A stretch of DNA of 64,000 nucleotides from Tyto alba. Taxonomy: Eukaryota > Chordata > Aves > Strigiformes > Tytonidae. The stretch covers positions 36,139,518 through 36,203,517 of the forward strand of contig NW_024881313.1 in assembly GCF_018691265.1 (NCBI RefSeq), read 5' to 3'. A program made the translations under genes and the position numbers. Positions 11,701-36,111 of this stretch are shown one piece after another. Numbering within the stretch: position 1 is the stretch's first letter; each line of letters opens with the position of its first letter. The notes below the pieces were generated by a model that did no database searches, was not told the origin of the DNA, and worked only from the letters and a program-made list of their open reading frames with translations.

Positions 11701-14700
11701 TGCTCCCGGGTCCCGTCGCCTGTGGGGCCTCTGGTCGCGACTGGGAGAGGCGGGAAGGGATGTCTGCGCCTGGGCCTCCTCTGAGGGGAATTCAGAGCCT
11801 GGCGGGTGCGAGGCGGCTCCAGGCGCAGCCCTCCTCCCAAACGTGGTAGCAGCTGGCCAGTGCGGCAGCCCTGTGGTGTCTCCCTGGAGTGCTGGACACA
11901 TTGGACCCACCGGACAGAAAGGTGGAAAGCGATGGCGCGGCCTTGCCCGGGGTTGGTCTATGAGGGATGTTTTAATCCCGAGGCAAAGAGGGCCAAGCCA
12001 CGGTCTCCCATCTCCGCCCTGCATTCAGCAGGTGTGGAGCCCAGCCCAGGCGCTTCAGAGATCCACATTCCAGGTGTCTCAGGTTTACAATGGGTATGGA
12101 GGGATCGAGAGGTCTGGATTTCTCCTCGCTGCCTCTGCGGATGAGCTGTTCTCTGGTTTCCCAGCTGCTGGGTGCTTCTGCTTGCTCCACACTGCAGTTT
12201 CAAAATTCGTGGATAATGTCCAACACCCTTAGCCTATCATTTGCGTCCACAGGTCTGGAGCTGGAGCTGTGTTGATCAGGATGCGTTCAGAAGTACATCT
12301 GGTGGTCAGTGGGGAAAACAAGTTAGATTAAAAAGAGTGAGGAATAGGAGGCTAACTGGTACCATGAAGCTATGAAGGCTGCTGTCTATATATTTAGGTT
12401 TAAAGTGTTTACGGTTTGGGGATCTATTCTTTTTCCAACATAAAATAGATAAAACAGTGCGTCTCTTGCTATCACCAGGCACGATAGTAACCATGAGAAG
12501 AACTGACTGGGAATTTCTATATCAGGTTTCATTCTTCTTTGCCGGTCACTGTTCGTCTGTAGCTTGATGTCAGGCCCTACCGTGAGTCAAAGAAAATCAG
12601 TTATACATATTTTAGCTTATTAGGACAAATTCCTGAGATGCCTCTGATGAACCAGGCTTTGTAGAAGGCCACTGTATCCTGCCAAATGCATGGTCTGACT
12701 CCAGTATTTTCACTTGTGCTACGTAACACAGGACACAAACTCTTTCCTCCTCTTTTTTTTTGGCCTGCAGAAGCAAGAGGCCCACAGACCTGTCTTGCTT
12801 GCTGCTGTGCAGGCACTCAACAACGATGGTCTCTGTCATAAGGCAGAGCTTCCAACTGAAAAGCTGTTTGGTTTTCCTACTTGTCTGTGTTAAACGTTCC
12901 TTTGCTGAACGATTTTTAATACTCGCTAAATATGCTTTAATTACTGCTCAGAACTCTCTCTCTGATCTTTTAACTGTGTTATAAAAGGAGTTTATACAGC
13001 AATTAAAAACAGCTTTTACCCAGAGCAGGTACTTGGGTAGCCAGTGTCATATTTCTGATATCTAACATGTTAAAAATGGATCTCAGTCAGGCATCAACAA
13101 CAAAAAGAGACAAAAAATGCTTAATTTTACCACAAGTGCTTTTAAAGTCAGAACCACGTTTTGAATTCTCTTCTTTGGGGCCGAAAATCCTCGCCCTGAA
13201 AGCAATGCTAAAATTCTATTATTTAGGTCAATGGGGCAGGATTAGGTTCACAATGAGCCTTGTTCTTTATGAATTAGCACAGATTGTGATCGAAATTAAA
13301 AATTAAAATGTGCACTGACAAGACCACCAGTGACCACATGAGCATGCACAAGTGAATGCTACAATTTAGTTTTCTGTCTCTGCAGTGAAAAATGCATTTC
13401 CACATTTTTAAACCAAAATCTCTCATTCACATAGAATCTGGGTCCCACAATTTTTGTATTATTCTTAAAAAGAACTCTGTATTTTGGGTCCCTCAAAAGT
13501 CAGGCATTGCTGTTGCATTCATTCATTCATTCATTCATTCATTCAGTGGGTTGTTTCAACCCGAGTCCAATGAGGGATGAGAAAACGGAGCTGGCTTCCA
13601 CGAAGATCTTAATCCCTAGCATGCTTCAGGCAGCACCTTCTCCTGTTTCATCGTTAATATTCTGCTCATCCTACTTTTCCTAGTTTGCTTTATTTTGTCT
13701 GTCTCATGTAGGTTGTAAGGTCTTCAGGGCAGAGGCAATGCCTCTATAACAGAGAGTTATAGTGTTGATGGTGCTGTGAAGTGGTGCTGCTGAATCAAGT
13801 GGCTCGTTGCAATAACAAGAAATTTTAGTAGAAATTTGAAACAGAAAAGTAGTTTCCTGGTGTATCCACCTCTGCTCTGGACCAGGCTTCAGGGGAAACT
13901 GAGAAGTGGAAAAACTCCAGACATCGTTCAGGTAGGAAAGCTGCAGTCTGAGAAAAAGACTCAGAGCTGGGTTTCCCCTGTGTTTTGACTTCCAGTAAAA
14001 CACCAGGATGATGAGAGCAGGCAGTGCCCTCCTCCCGTTGGTTCTGCAGCAGAGTAAAGGCTTTCTTCTGACACCTGCATTTGACTGGTGTCCCCAGGGC
14101 TCATGTTCCCCAGCGACTGGCTCGGAGCCTTTGCACAACTGGCACACAACACATGCATTCGCACAAAATAATCTCATTCTCGTAAAACATGGTTTCCTGC
14201 CTTTGTGAGCCACTTTCATATTGTTTCAGTGAAACTTACTGGCACTAGCCATCTCTTTGCCTCTTTTTTTTTTTTCATTCATGTAATAATGGCTGTCGTA
14301 AAACTGATGCTTAATGCATAGATTGGTGATTCGAATGCTCAGCACACAGATGCTACCAGCTTTAGTACCTGTAAAGGATCCCTGATGGTTGATGTATTTT
14401 ATTGTCATCACAAGTGTGAATGTAAACTAATTTCATTTACGCTCGGGCTGTAGAAAACTAGTCTAAACTCTAGTTTGTGTGTATTGAGGCACTGAAGATT
14501 CCATCTTTCTATTCAGGTAGACTCTCAGATACATCATTTTCTTCTTGTTACAGTTGAAGTTGCTTTTTCAGAGCAGCAGTGCACAGGCATTTGCTGTCAC
14601 AGTTCAGCAGTGTTTGGGGCCGCAACATTTGTTACCCCGTTTCTAGCTAAAGGCTTTTTAAGTCATCATAAACCACCATTCGTAAGTGACTGTGCATTAG

Positions 14701-17700
14701 CTACTATGATTCTTGCAAACAATAGCAGTTAATGTGCTTATTGAACTGCTTGGTACGGGCATGGTTTGCTAAAGCGGGCGGGAGCCCAACAATGCCTGTC
14801 TTATTGCATTCAGAATAGGGTAAGTGCGTGTCAGCAAGCAGAATGCCTGACCTTGTTTCGCTACAAAATTTGCCCACTATTCTTTCTTCATGGAAACACT
14901 TCCAGGTTTTTTGAAGGGACCTTACTCCATCAAACAGCAGCTGACTATTTAACAAAGTGCAAGGCAGTTTCCTCTCCAGCCAACAAAGGCAGGCACTGCA
15001 CTTTATCTCCGGGGATTTCTGCTGGCAGCTTTGCTTTGGGTTTTGAGAAGTAAGGCAAGGACCATACAGTGGAGGAAGGAGCAGTGATTTAAAACCCTCC
15101 AACTGAAGCAAGTTTTTAATAATAGTTGTTTTCAAAACACAAGCCAAATGCCAGTCTAAACCACACCGGCAGGTTTTCCTAAGTGATCCTGTGTACTGCC
15201 ATGTACCTCCACCCCGTCATTGAGTGCCAGTGTGCTAAGTCATTTTAAATTCACCTCTGAGGTCACTTTGAAGCCAAGCATCTGAAAGCCCAGTTTTAAC
15301 AGGTGAATTCTGGTTCTCACAGTATGTTTACTGAAACCAGCTTTCCCTCTGCAAACACACTTCCTATCCCATCACCTCCCAACAGAAACGCTGTGCTGTT
15401 CTTTTATTTCCTCCATTGAAAATATCCCCCAGATTTTAAGCTCCAGGAAACAAGCAAGGTGCTTATGACCAAGACAAGTTGTTTGTTCTTACTCTTTTCT
15501 TCTAAGTTTATGATTTTTCAGTATACACACTGAAAGCCAGTTAACCCTCTCTGTAACAAATTATAGCTTTGCTGCCTCCTTCAAATCTAATATAAAATCA
15601 ATGCTAGTTTTAAGAATTAATTATAACAAGGTCTTGATTACCATATAGCTGAACCACAGTTTAATAATCAGCTCTTGCTCTGCTCTGGTTTACAATAATG
15701 CTTTCTTCATACTGCTTTGTCTTTACAGAAGCTAATGAAAGACACTTCACATGCCCATACCTCTTTTTGCCCTGGGAATGTCACAGCTTCTAAGGATAGA
15801 AAGGTTTTCCCACTGGTCCTTTCTGTGTAAGGTCAATCTCCATCATAAAACATTTTCTAGGCAGCTGAGCAGGATGCAGAGGTTGAGAATGTGTCTCAGA
15901 GCTTTTCCCCTCATTGTTGAAAAGTGCAAAATAAGCCTGATGAAAGCACCCAGACCCTGAAGGACGAGTGGGTACACCTGGCCTGACTCCTCTTTTGCAG
16001 TTGATCAAGGATGGCCAAGGACTGTTGGTTCTGTTACGTAAAGCTTTGTGTGTGTATTTAAGACCATTTCAGACATTTTATTATTCAGCAAAATTCTTCT
16101 AGAAAATTACTCGGTCTGGACATAACTCCTGACAGGAATCAGCTTAGCAATGCCGGAGAAGCTCCCCTCCTCGCCGCTTGCTGTTGCAGCAGAGAAGTCC
16201 CGAGTGTCCCTGGGTACTTAAATCTCCTTCTGAGGGCTGGCCATGGCAGGGCTCAACACAGAAAGCAGCTTTTGGAGGAGACATTGCTGCTTTCGGGTGA
16301 TAAGGCATGGATCCTCAGTCAGCTGGGAGTGTTTGAACCCAATTTACATCTGGCAAACTTTGAAGAAATAAAACATCTTTTGTGACATTGCAGAGAAGCA
16401 AGATGAATTCTCTTAAAAGGCAGTCAGAAGAGAAACCTTAGGAATATAAAGATAGGGTGGAATAAGATTTCGTTCGCTTCTTGCCATCTGGGAATAAGAT
16501 TTGTGAGGGAATATTGTTCTTACCCTTCTAAACAGCCAGTATCTTCTCACACCCAGCTAAGCTGAGGCCAGGCAAGGTTTGTGGTTCACATTAGCAGATT
16601 CTAATGACATGAGTTTACAATAATAGTCTAATAGTTCAGTGTAACAGTGACTCATAGCTTATTACTATAGCGATAGGAATGTAAAGAGATCTCATTTGAA
16701 AAAAAATCTATTTGGATAGTTCGCATCCTTTCCTCCCTACTCATGAATTCCTCTGTAATTGACTGCTGGCTACTAAAAATAGGATCCTTTTTGTGTATCT
16801 GAAGAAAAGGAAGACCTAGAATCAGGGAGACGGTAGGAGGGTACCAAGGTCCTGACATACAGAGCCTTCAGGAAATATTCATAATGAAAGCCCTCTGAGA
16901 GTGCAGGAATGTTTTCAAAAGATGGGAACAATCTAAGTCTAAGAAGATGTTTTGAAGGAAGAAGGAGAAGAGTTGATTAATCGCAACAGCTTCCAGCTTT
17001 GGTATTTTGTTCCATGGGGATGGGAAGATTCATCTCTCTATTAGATACAGGACCAAGCTATAGTTTCATCTCGGAGAAGCTGTTGCACTTCAGCAGCAGG
17101 AGAGGAAACTCCAGGGAACAGCCCAGGAGCAGCCCTATGGGCTGATGAGGAGCCGGAGAGGAGCCACAAAAGAGAAGGAGACTCACTAGGAGTCACTTGA
17201 AGTCATACAAATCTCCTGAGGACAGCAGTAGGGAAGGGGAACTGGGAAGACATGAGTAAGGTATCTGCAAATTAAATGGATTACCACCACCTCCCCCCTT
17301 TGGACAAAAAAAAAAAAAAATGCATGGCACCTCAGAAACCAGCCACTGAAGTGTGAAATCATGCGGCAGGGAAAGCTGTCACAGAGAATCAGAAATTGAT
17401 TTAATAGAGAAAAATTGCTCCATAATTTGTACATATTTCTAGCTGAGAGAGAGATATCTGCAGCTCCTAAGGGCTTAGCTTTGGGCACCGTCTGGCAAAA
17501 GGTATGGAAAGCAAAATTTCATAGCTGGTAATTCTACGTGTACTGAATGCTTCCTCTTCAATACCGAACAATTAAAATCGATGAGAGGATGCTAGGTAAC
17601 AAAAGAAAATGACTGATCAATATGCATGTCTTGGAGCTGAAGAAAAACCCGTCTGCCGAGAGCAGCATGCTGATGAGGTGAGATTTCTGAAAGCTCAGAG

Positions 17701-20700
17701 AGAAAATCTTAAAAGCTTCCATTCCCGATGCTGGATAAAACAATGCAGCTAAACAGATGCCAGATGCAGTGCTAGGAGAGGTTAAGTCACCAAGGAGGCT
17801 AAAGAATAACTGTTAGGAAAAACAGGGAATATTTATTTTTAGACTAAATAGCTTTGGAGTAAAAAAAATGTGATGCTTCTCTTCTTTGCCTTTCTTTCTA
17901 AAGATCTCAAAAGCCCTTTACTGATACTGAAAAATTATGTTCTTGGCATGCCCATGTGAGGTTTTAGAGATGCTGAGACATTTTAAGGCCAGTGTGCATT
18001 TTAGTCTTCAGCTCACATCCCTTTAAATCTCATCTCCACATATATTTCAGTTGGGAATGTCTGCCAAATGATGCCAAAATTCATACGCTAAATCTTCCAT
18101 GATTCAGTAGTTTTAAATCAGTCACCCAGATTTCTGAACACTTCTGAAGACGTTGCTGTAAAGCAGTCTGCAGGGTCTGCCGGGGCTCCGGCAGGATGGG
18201 GAATGGCACGGAGACCTTCAGGCTCCCTGTTTTCCCCTCCTGAACGGTGTCTTGTGTTTCTGAGGCAACAGATTGTAAACTGGCACACAAGCAGTTAAGC
18301 ACGGTAGGACTTGCGGCTCTTCCATTTAGTTCTGCTGACACAAACAGAAGGCAAACATAGCTGAAGATTAGAGCCAGAAAAATGCTGCAAAAACTTTGTG
18401 AAAGTTCACTTCGTCGTAACCCTCCCATTTGCCTGAACATATTTCCCGCGAGTCCATCCTTTTCCTAACTTTAACGTCCTAAACAGTGGATAAACACCCA
18501 TTTCACTGCCTCGTGATTTGGATTTGATTAACAAACCAGACAAAATTCGTAGCGTTGAGCCCACAGGTTCTCACTGGGCTTGGAGCAAGGGTCCTTCTGG
18601 TCCGGCACCGTCTCGCCTGCTGCCTCGTCTGCAGAGCCCTCTGGTGCGGGTGAGACGAGCAGCTGTCCACCTTATTGCACCGGCAGGACCCACGGGTCCT
18701 TCCCCCGTGGGCTGGCACCCAGCCCGGCACGCTGCTTCGCTCTTTCCCCGTGCGAATGCACGGCGGGGCTGAGAGCTCTACAAAAATCTGTCCGGCCCGA
18801 GGAGAGTCTGGATGCTTGGCTGTTGAGGAAACCCTGGCATGTTCCTCCTGGTGCTCATGTGCTTCCAGCCATCTGCCACCTGCCTCCTCACCCTGGCGGG
18901 CTCTGCGTTGGCGGGGAAGGGGAGGCTCGGAAGCGCAGCACGGAGCAGTCGTGCCGTCCCCAGGCTTAGCCCCAGACACCGCGCTCGGGCTGTCCCCGCT
19001 TCCCCCAGCGGGCAGGCGGGTGTGAAACAGGAGGAGGAAAAAAGGTCCAAGCAACCTTTTGTAAAGAGATGCAATTAAGCGTTTTACAGCCAATGCAGAC
19101 CACGTTCGTTCCCTCCTTCCGGTCCAGCCCCACCAAAACCCAACCTAAGCAAGCTCAGCAACTGGGGAAAATTGGAATCGAGGCCCCTGCGCCGGCTGCC
19201 AGCCAGGAGAAACTCCAGGTGCAGCAATGAACCGCTCATGCCCTGACCTGAAGGGCCACGTCCCATGGATGGCAGGTCGCGGCTGCGGGGGCACTGTCAC
19301 ATGCCTTTGTGGAAAACATCTTACCCAGCTGAGACAGAAAAACCCGCTGGCCCGTGGGCACGGGCAGCCCCCACCGCTGCCACTGCATGGGCGGCTTCAT
19401 CGGCGGAAAGGGGAGGAGGGAAAGGCGTGTTGCTAAGCCAGGCTCTGCTACAGGAACAGAAAATGCATTGTTTGTAAACCCGACTTTGGAACAGCTTAAG
19501 ACTTAAATACACCTTCAGTTAATTAAACCTTTACAGGGCAGCACAGCTCCAGAGTGGATACAATATTTTCTCCAGACAGCAGATTTCGCTACTAAAGAAA
19601 TGAGTTTTCCAGGCCGGGCTTGATAGTGCTTATCAAGAAGTTGGATTGGGTTCAAAGTCATCTCAAAATCCTAGTGGGGATCAGCTAAACCAAAAATGGT
19701 TATAGCATTGCACCTAGAGAACATTACCTTTAGCGAAGTATTTGTACACAGCACGTCTGGTTGTTTAGTAAAACCCCAATAGGTCTGACAGAGGTGCTTT
19801 TTAATAAGCTCTATTAACACACTTTCCAGTAATGTGAACCTTGCGGGTTTTGTTTTGTTTTATTGCCTTATTAAAATATGTTTCCAGGATGCTCAAACAA
19901 CATTTTCCCAGCTGTTTTTATGCATAATTACATTTTCTTCCCTATGCTGATTTTCTTCCTGTAACTGTGCCCTCTGGACCAAGCAGTGCCTCCACCATGG
20001 TAAAGCAACTCTTTTCACGTCAGCGTAATGAAGAACAGAATTTGATCTGTCACGGGGCAATACTTCATCTCTCACTCTCCATCTCTGAAGCTTGGAACAT
20101 TCTGCAGCGGTTACTGAATTTCACCAGCTAAACTCTGTCCTCCTGTAAACGAGGAAACGGCGCCGACGTTCCCGCATGGAAATGAAATAGAGGATGGGGA
20201 ATATTTCTTCTGGCACAAGAGGAATGACGGCTAGAAAAGAGCTACCGCAGCCGGACCCCTGACCCCACCTGAGCTACTGCCAAATACAGGCAAAAATCAT
20301 TAACTTCTCAAAACCAAGCAAAGAGGCGAGGGGTGGAAAGCTGCGCTGGAAGCGATGGGATGCCGGCACTTCTGGGAGCAGGACCCTCCTGGCAGGCTGC
20401 TCTTGCTAGTGATTTCTATCTAGAATAATATATTCAGGGATAGTTTCCATATCACTGCCCATACGTTCGCTTGTAGTAGCCACAGCAAAGATGTTACTTT
20501 GTACGCTTTTTAAGGAATACTGGCCTGCAAGTGGCTTAGCATCCAGCCTCTCCTGTTGTGAAGTGCAGCTCGTCCTTGACCTCCAGAAATTCCTTCCAAC
20601 CAACACTTCGGTGATTCAGTGATCCTTCGTCTTTCCCCGTGGCCAGGGCCTTGGCCCGACAGCTGCTGGGTTTGTAAGTTATTTCCCTGGCTTGGACTGA

Positions 20701-23700
20701 CTCGGAGCCAAAGGAAATAAAGCTGGCAAGATCCTCCAGATCTCTGCGCTGCAATAATATCCCCTGCCGGGGCCTCCAGAAGGGATGTGGGGTAGGAGCG
20801 AAGCGCCCAGCACCGTCGTTTGAAGCTCCGGCTCCGTCCGCTCCAGCCTGTTGGGTACCAGGGCTGGACCAGGTCCAGGACGGCGACAGGCACAGACCGC
20901 GAAACCAAAATGAGACCTGGAGAGGAACCACACGTGTCTGAAGTACAATTCCTTGATAATTTTCCTCCTGGCATGACACAACTCTACCTCGCCCTCTTCC
21001 AGGCACAGCCAAAACCCACTGAGGAAGCTGTTTAGGCAAAAGATGAGGAAAAACAAAAGAACTAGCCCACGTAATTTCTGACTAACACTTCATTTTGAGA
21101 CCTAGTATTTATTCTCTGATGCCCAAGAAGGAGATTCAGCCTGCTAGGTTTTTAATTATTTATTTTAAAATGTTTTCACAAGTAGCAAAAGTTTGTTTTT
21201 TTGAGGAGGAAGAAACACAGTTGACTATTTTCAGAATGGCTATACAACATGTACGCTTTTCCACAGATTTGTACCAGGATAAAAAGTAATATAAACATAT
21301 GTGTATATTTATATATAAAAATAAATGATTTGGTACTAACAGATTCAACTAAAACAATTTCAGTGAGGGAAAGAAGCAAAATTGAAAAAAAAAAAATTAA
21401 CATCACAATTTTACAAGTACCTTTTTTAAAGGTGTTCAGAATTCTGACTTTTCACTGAGCGTGAAAGAGGGGAGGAGAACAACTGCCACTGAAATGTATT
21501 TACAATAACTAGATTTTATATCATTCATAGATGTCACACTTCATCAGGTTACTTTGACAAGGCAGATATGAAAATGTCAGCAGTGCATGAACTCTATTTT
21601 TTACGTAGAAGAGCATATATATTTAAAACACCTATTTTAAGTTTTAGGGCTGTTACCTCACTTTACCCCAAAATAATGATTTTATCCTGCAAGACAATTG
21701 TAACTGCTTGCAATAAAGCACCAGTCTGACAACAGCACCCGAGCCAGGCAGAGGGAAGGGCCAGGGCACAGAGAGCGGGGCAATAACGAGATCCCACCGA
21801 AGCACTGACACCCTTCACAATTAATTGGAATATTGCATTTATCTACTGGAAGTCAGATTTAGAAATTCAGTTCGTTTGTGCCTTCCCTTGCAGAAGCAGT
21901 ACTCCCCCAGTTGGGCGATCTATTACACACATTATTATTTTTGCTGCTATTATTTTTTCCTCATTTCCAACATCCCAAGTCCCAAACCACCCGCCAGGAC
22001 CAGCGCAGAGGACACCGCGCGAGGTTCAACCTGCCAAAATCCTCCCTATTTTTGCTACGGCCTCCTTAGAAGAGGGTGCAAGGGGCAGAGGAAAAAAACC
22101 CACTCCTCTTTTCCCCATCCTGGACCCCGCGGCAGCTGGTCCATCCGTCCCGGCCGTCCCCCCTCAGCCCAGGCAGCGGGCCATGGCCTCCCTCTAGCGT
22201 CTGCAGCACCGGCGCCCGTGCCCGTCCTCCCCCCTCAGGAGTGACCAAAGTCCTTTCAGCTCCTGCAACAAGAGGAAACTGGTTTGATCCTGCGAGTAAT
22301 GACCCATAATTAATGTTTATAGACACTCCAGAGTATAAGAATTCACAGAGCCCCAGGAGCACCTGCGGATCAAGCAGCCTCCAGAACCTCTTCTATAATT
22401 AACATTTAACGATTATGCAGAAACCCCTGAGGCAAGCAGCTGTCTCTGCTTCTGCAGGAGAGGCCTGAGGGCAACAGGATATGAAGACAAACTATTTAGA
22501 AACCCATCATCAGCTTAACTTTCCTCCTCCCATGCCCACAGACTTCTCACTTGTTCCAGCAAGACAGAGAGGTGCAAACGTCACCTTAGCAGGACGGCAG
22601 CAGTTATATTTGTAGGAGGGACTGAAAAAACACCCAGCCTGGTGGGCCTATCCAAAAATGGCCCCCGACTCTAAGGTGAGGCGCGTGAACAAGCTTCGGG
22701 GTGTTCAGGTCCAGGGCTGGCTACTGGGCCAGGAGGAACCAGCAACGGCGCGGGGACAGGACTGCACAGCACCCCTGGTAAGGGAGCGCTCATTGATCAG
22801 GGTGGGCTAGGGGAAGGGGGGAGCACACATTTCTGTCTGCACCTCAGCCCTGGTAATGCTTTAAATCAAATCCTAAAAAAATAAAAAAATGAAATCACAT
22901 GCAGATGCAACCATAAAAAGGTAAACTAGTAAAACATTAAGCTGTAAAATCAACACGAGTCAGTGCTGAAGTAATGAACAAAGTGGCAGAGTTCAAGCAA
23001 GTGCAGATACATAAGCAAGACTCTTCTCTTTGCAATTTAGAAAGTAAATATTTACTGTAATTTACTGTAAATCTATTTAATACACTAAAAGGTTGCTTTA
23101 AAATGCTCCTTTGGGCAGAACTCTTGCCCCCCCACACCCAAGCACAGAGAACTGGTAAGATCCACTCGTTACTCTGCAGGTTTCAAGGCCAAGTCTGACA
23201 AGCTGAGCATATCAGTGTTGCTCCCAGCCTTAGTCACAGAAATACGTTAATGATCATCATGGTTAACTAAAATATGCTCTTTCTTATAAATGTAACATTA
23301 GCTTTTATATTTTAAACAGCTCAGCTGACAATTTAATACACTCTTTTAAACTTAAGTTCAGTATTTATCCCTCTACCTTTGAGGCATCCCAAAAGCTGAT
23401 GTGTTTTGGAAGGCTCTTACAGGTAAAACAATTTAAGATTTGGACCCACTTAGGTGCACAGCTCTGTTCCTGCTCACGTCTGAGCAACAGCAGCCTGTGC
23501 TTTGTATAGTAAGGACTTTCACTGAAAATCTGTATTTTAAGACTGAATTTATACTAAGGGAAGGCTCTATTGTAAACATTTGATAAGGTCTGGGAATATA
23601 AAATCCTGGTATAAGGTCACTTAATCAAATGTGACCTGAACAGAGACAGACATGACCAACACAGGACAAGCGTTTTGAAAATAATAGGAAGTATTTGTTT

Positions 23701-23860
23701 AAGAAATCCTGCAGTTTGAGGCTCTGAGGTCTTACTAGGTGCTTACAACAGAGCTTTCCTGCATTAGACACTCAGTCTTTAAATGTATATTTTCAGTATT
23801 TTCAGTGAAAGTGCTTACTACACAAAATCCTGGATGCTGTTGTTCGCTGACTGGAACAGG
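11701..23860. other. Intergenic region between OXSR1 and MYD88
   Basis: About 12 kb with no exon I can recognise on either strand. It holds AT-rich unique-looking sequence, a seven-copy ATTC microsatellite, and a GC-rich block at about 18.57-19.05 kb. There may be a divergent non-coding transcript from the OXSR1 island. Confidence 0.6.
13517..13544. repeat. (ATTC)7 microsatellite
   Basis: Seven perfect ATTC units. Confidence 0.95.
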
Positions 23861-23877
23861 AACACCCACACCGTTGC

Positions 23878-23883
23878 TTTATT
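23878..23883 (-). terminator. Candidate MYD88 polyadenylation signal
   Basis: AATAAA on the minus strand, about 180 bases past the MYD88 stop codon, giving a short 3' UTR. Another AATAAA at 21108-21113 could serve a longer transcript. The choice cannot be settled without transcript data. Confidence 0.5.
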
Positions 23884-24063
23884 TCCCTTCCAAGTTAGGA
23901 AAAAGTGGTGGAGAAAATTCTCTGCTCCTGGTCGCGGTCTCCAAACACCGATTGCAAGGATCCAGGTTCTGGAGGTGTAAAAGACCCTGCACGAACGACA
24001 CCACGGTCCGACGGCAGAGCCAGGACGGATTACACAAGGGCGCCTCGCTCTCAGGACTTTGCA

Positions 24064-34605
<10,542 letters not shown>

Positions 34606-35247
34606 TGTAAGGGTTAATATGGGAATAGCAAGAAGGGGATGACAAGGGAAATAGTCGAGATAAGAGTTTGCTTAGATCGCACAAGATAGATAGTGCTGTG
34701 TTTGTGTTGCTCGACCACTATCTCCTGTTTAAGTAAAAAGCCTCCTCCACCCCTGAGTAAGTGAAGATGTTTGTGTTGCTCGACCACTATCTCTTGTTTA
34801 AGTAAAAAGCCTCCTCCACCCCTGAGTAAGTGAAGATTACCCCACAACCGGCACAAACCTGCTCTGCGGGTCCAGGGGGGTGACAGAGACTGCGCAGGAA
34901 TTTGGGGTGAAAAGTTAAGCACTGAGGAAGAGGAGATACTTCCTCCCACGACCACCGCCCAGCCCTTCACGACCCCTGCCCAGGACCAAAGGAACTCACT
35001 GTGCAGACTCAACTGGGAGGAGATCATGGAAATGCTAATTTTAATACGAAGCGGGGATAGGTGATGCATATGTATAGGCGTATTGCGAAATATTATGAAT
35101 ATGTAATCATTTGCTCTATAAATCTAAGGCAACGGTGCCACATGGCAGCACACACATTAGGAGGAGTGATCCCCTGTGTGCCCAGCGCTGAAGAAACATA
35201 CCTACTTTACAATCTATCAGATTGTGGAGTCTGTTTTCCGCACGTCA
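34606..35247 (+). mobile_element. Solo-LTR-like element adjoining the MYD88 promoter
   Basis: Begins TGTAAGGGTTAATATG and ends near 35247 (...CCGCACGTCA). A TATA box (CTATAAAT, 35117-35124) is followed by the region 'gctgaagaaacatacctac...ttgtggagtctgttttccgca', typical of R-U5 in avian ERV LTRs; the usual AATAAA is changed to AAGAAA. No primer-binding site or coding remnant follows, so this is most likely a solo LTR. It is oriented opposite to MYD88 and stands head-to-head with it. No clean target-site duplication was found, so the ends are approximate. Confidence 0.6.
34699..34836. repeat. 69-bp tandem duplication in the LTR U3
   Basis: Two adjacent 69-base copies, 34699-34767 and 34768-34836, beginning TGTTTGTGTTGCTCG. 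They differ at a single position (ctcCtg versus ctcTtg). Duplicated U3 segments often act as enhancer repeats. Confidence 0.95.
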
Positions 35248-35364
35248 CCTCCTCACCGGAACCGTGGGGCAGCCCCGCGCAGGGACACGCGGGACCCACG
35301 GCGTGGGTTAGGGGAGACGCTTCCTCCACGCAGTGCTGTCCCTAATGCTGCTTCCCCCCCCAAA

Positions 35365-35382
35365 CCCCCCCCCCCCCCCCCC
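35365..35382. repeat. C18 homopolymer
   Basis: Eighteen consecutive C between the two LTR-like elements. It is prone to sequencing error in length. Confidence 0.9.
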
Positions 35383-35521
35383 ATTGCAGTTACCTTAATA
35401 AAATAGCTTGACTCCTAGAATATTTAGTTCAGAACATGATTTTGATTTTTAAATGGAGTTATAGCAGCTATGACAATATAAAGCACAGGGCGGCCCTCAG
35501 GAACAGGTGGCTGGTATGGTG

Positions 35522-36111
35522 TGTGCCTTGAACACTGTAAGAATTGTTCCCGTCTTGGAATTAAGACAATGGGTACTGGTTATGGACCTTGAGTCAAAAC
35601 AATGGGTACCAAAAGATACTGGGTTTGGTTTGGAGGATCAGCCACAGGCGCAAGGATGGGGTTCAATCAGCGGGCACGATGAGGAAGACGATTGACTGAC
35701 ACGAGAGAACCCCTGTCCAACATAACCACGCATGCGTTAGAGACATCTGCATATGATAATGATTTCCAGGAAATAACATGAATATGCTGATCATTACCCT
35801 CCCCTCATTCTACTCAAATCAATCAGTAAAGATGACCAATGATTTCTGTAGAATGGGAATATAGGTAAGGTGAGGTAACTGAAAGCCAATCATTATTAAG
35901 GTCAAATTAAACTTTATGAATTTTGTGGATCTTATGTAACCACAACTCTGCTGAAAAAGTGTATAAATATGTTGAGCTTTGTACCTGTTGGTGAACGCGT
36001 CTTTAGTGGAGCTAACCCCCGTGTTCCCCAGCACTGGAATAAAGAAGTGCCTGCTTATCTGCTTTGTGTAGGTCAGTTCTGTTCGTGATTGTGACCACTA
36101 ACACCCCCACA
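35522..36111 (+). mobile_element. Second LTR-like element, different family
   Basis: The plus-strand signals are a TATA box (TATAAAT, 35962-35968), an AATAAA polyadenylation signal (36038-36043) and an end in ...CTAACACCCCCACA at 36111. This order is that of an LTR U3-R-U5. The start is uncertain; 35522 or 35536 are candidates. There is no primer-binding site after it and no coding remnant. The sequence is unlike the neighbouring 34.6-kb element. Confidence 0.5.

Noticed and set aside
11669..12232. 187-codon plus-strand open frame in the OXSR1 island
   Set aside because: It begins at a non-ATG codon in GC-rich sequence and shows no family motif. It is more likely open by composition, perhaps within a divergent non-coding transcript.
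18503..19093. 196-codon minus-strand open frame in a GC-rich intergenic block
   Set aside because: No recognisable domain and Arg/Ser/Pro-rich composition. It overlaps equally long frames on the other strand, as expected for GC-rich non-coding DNA.
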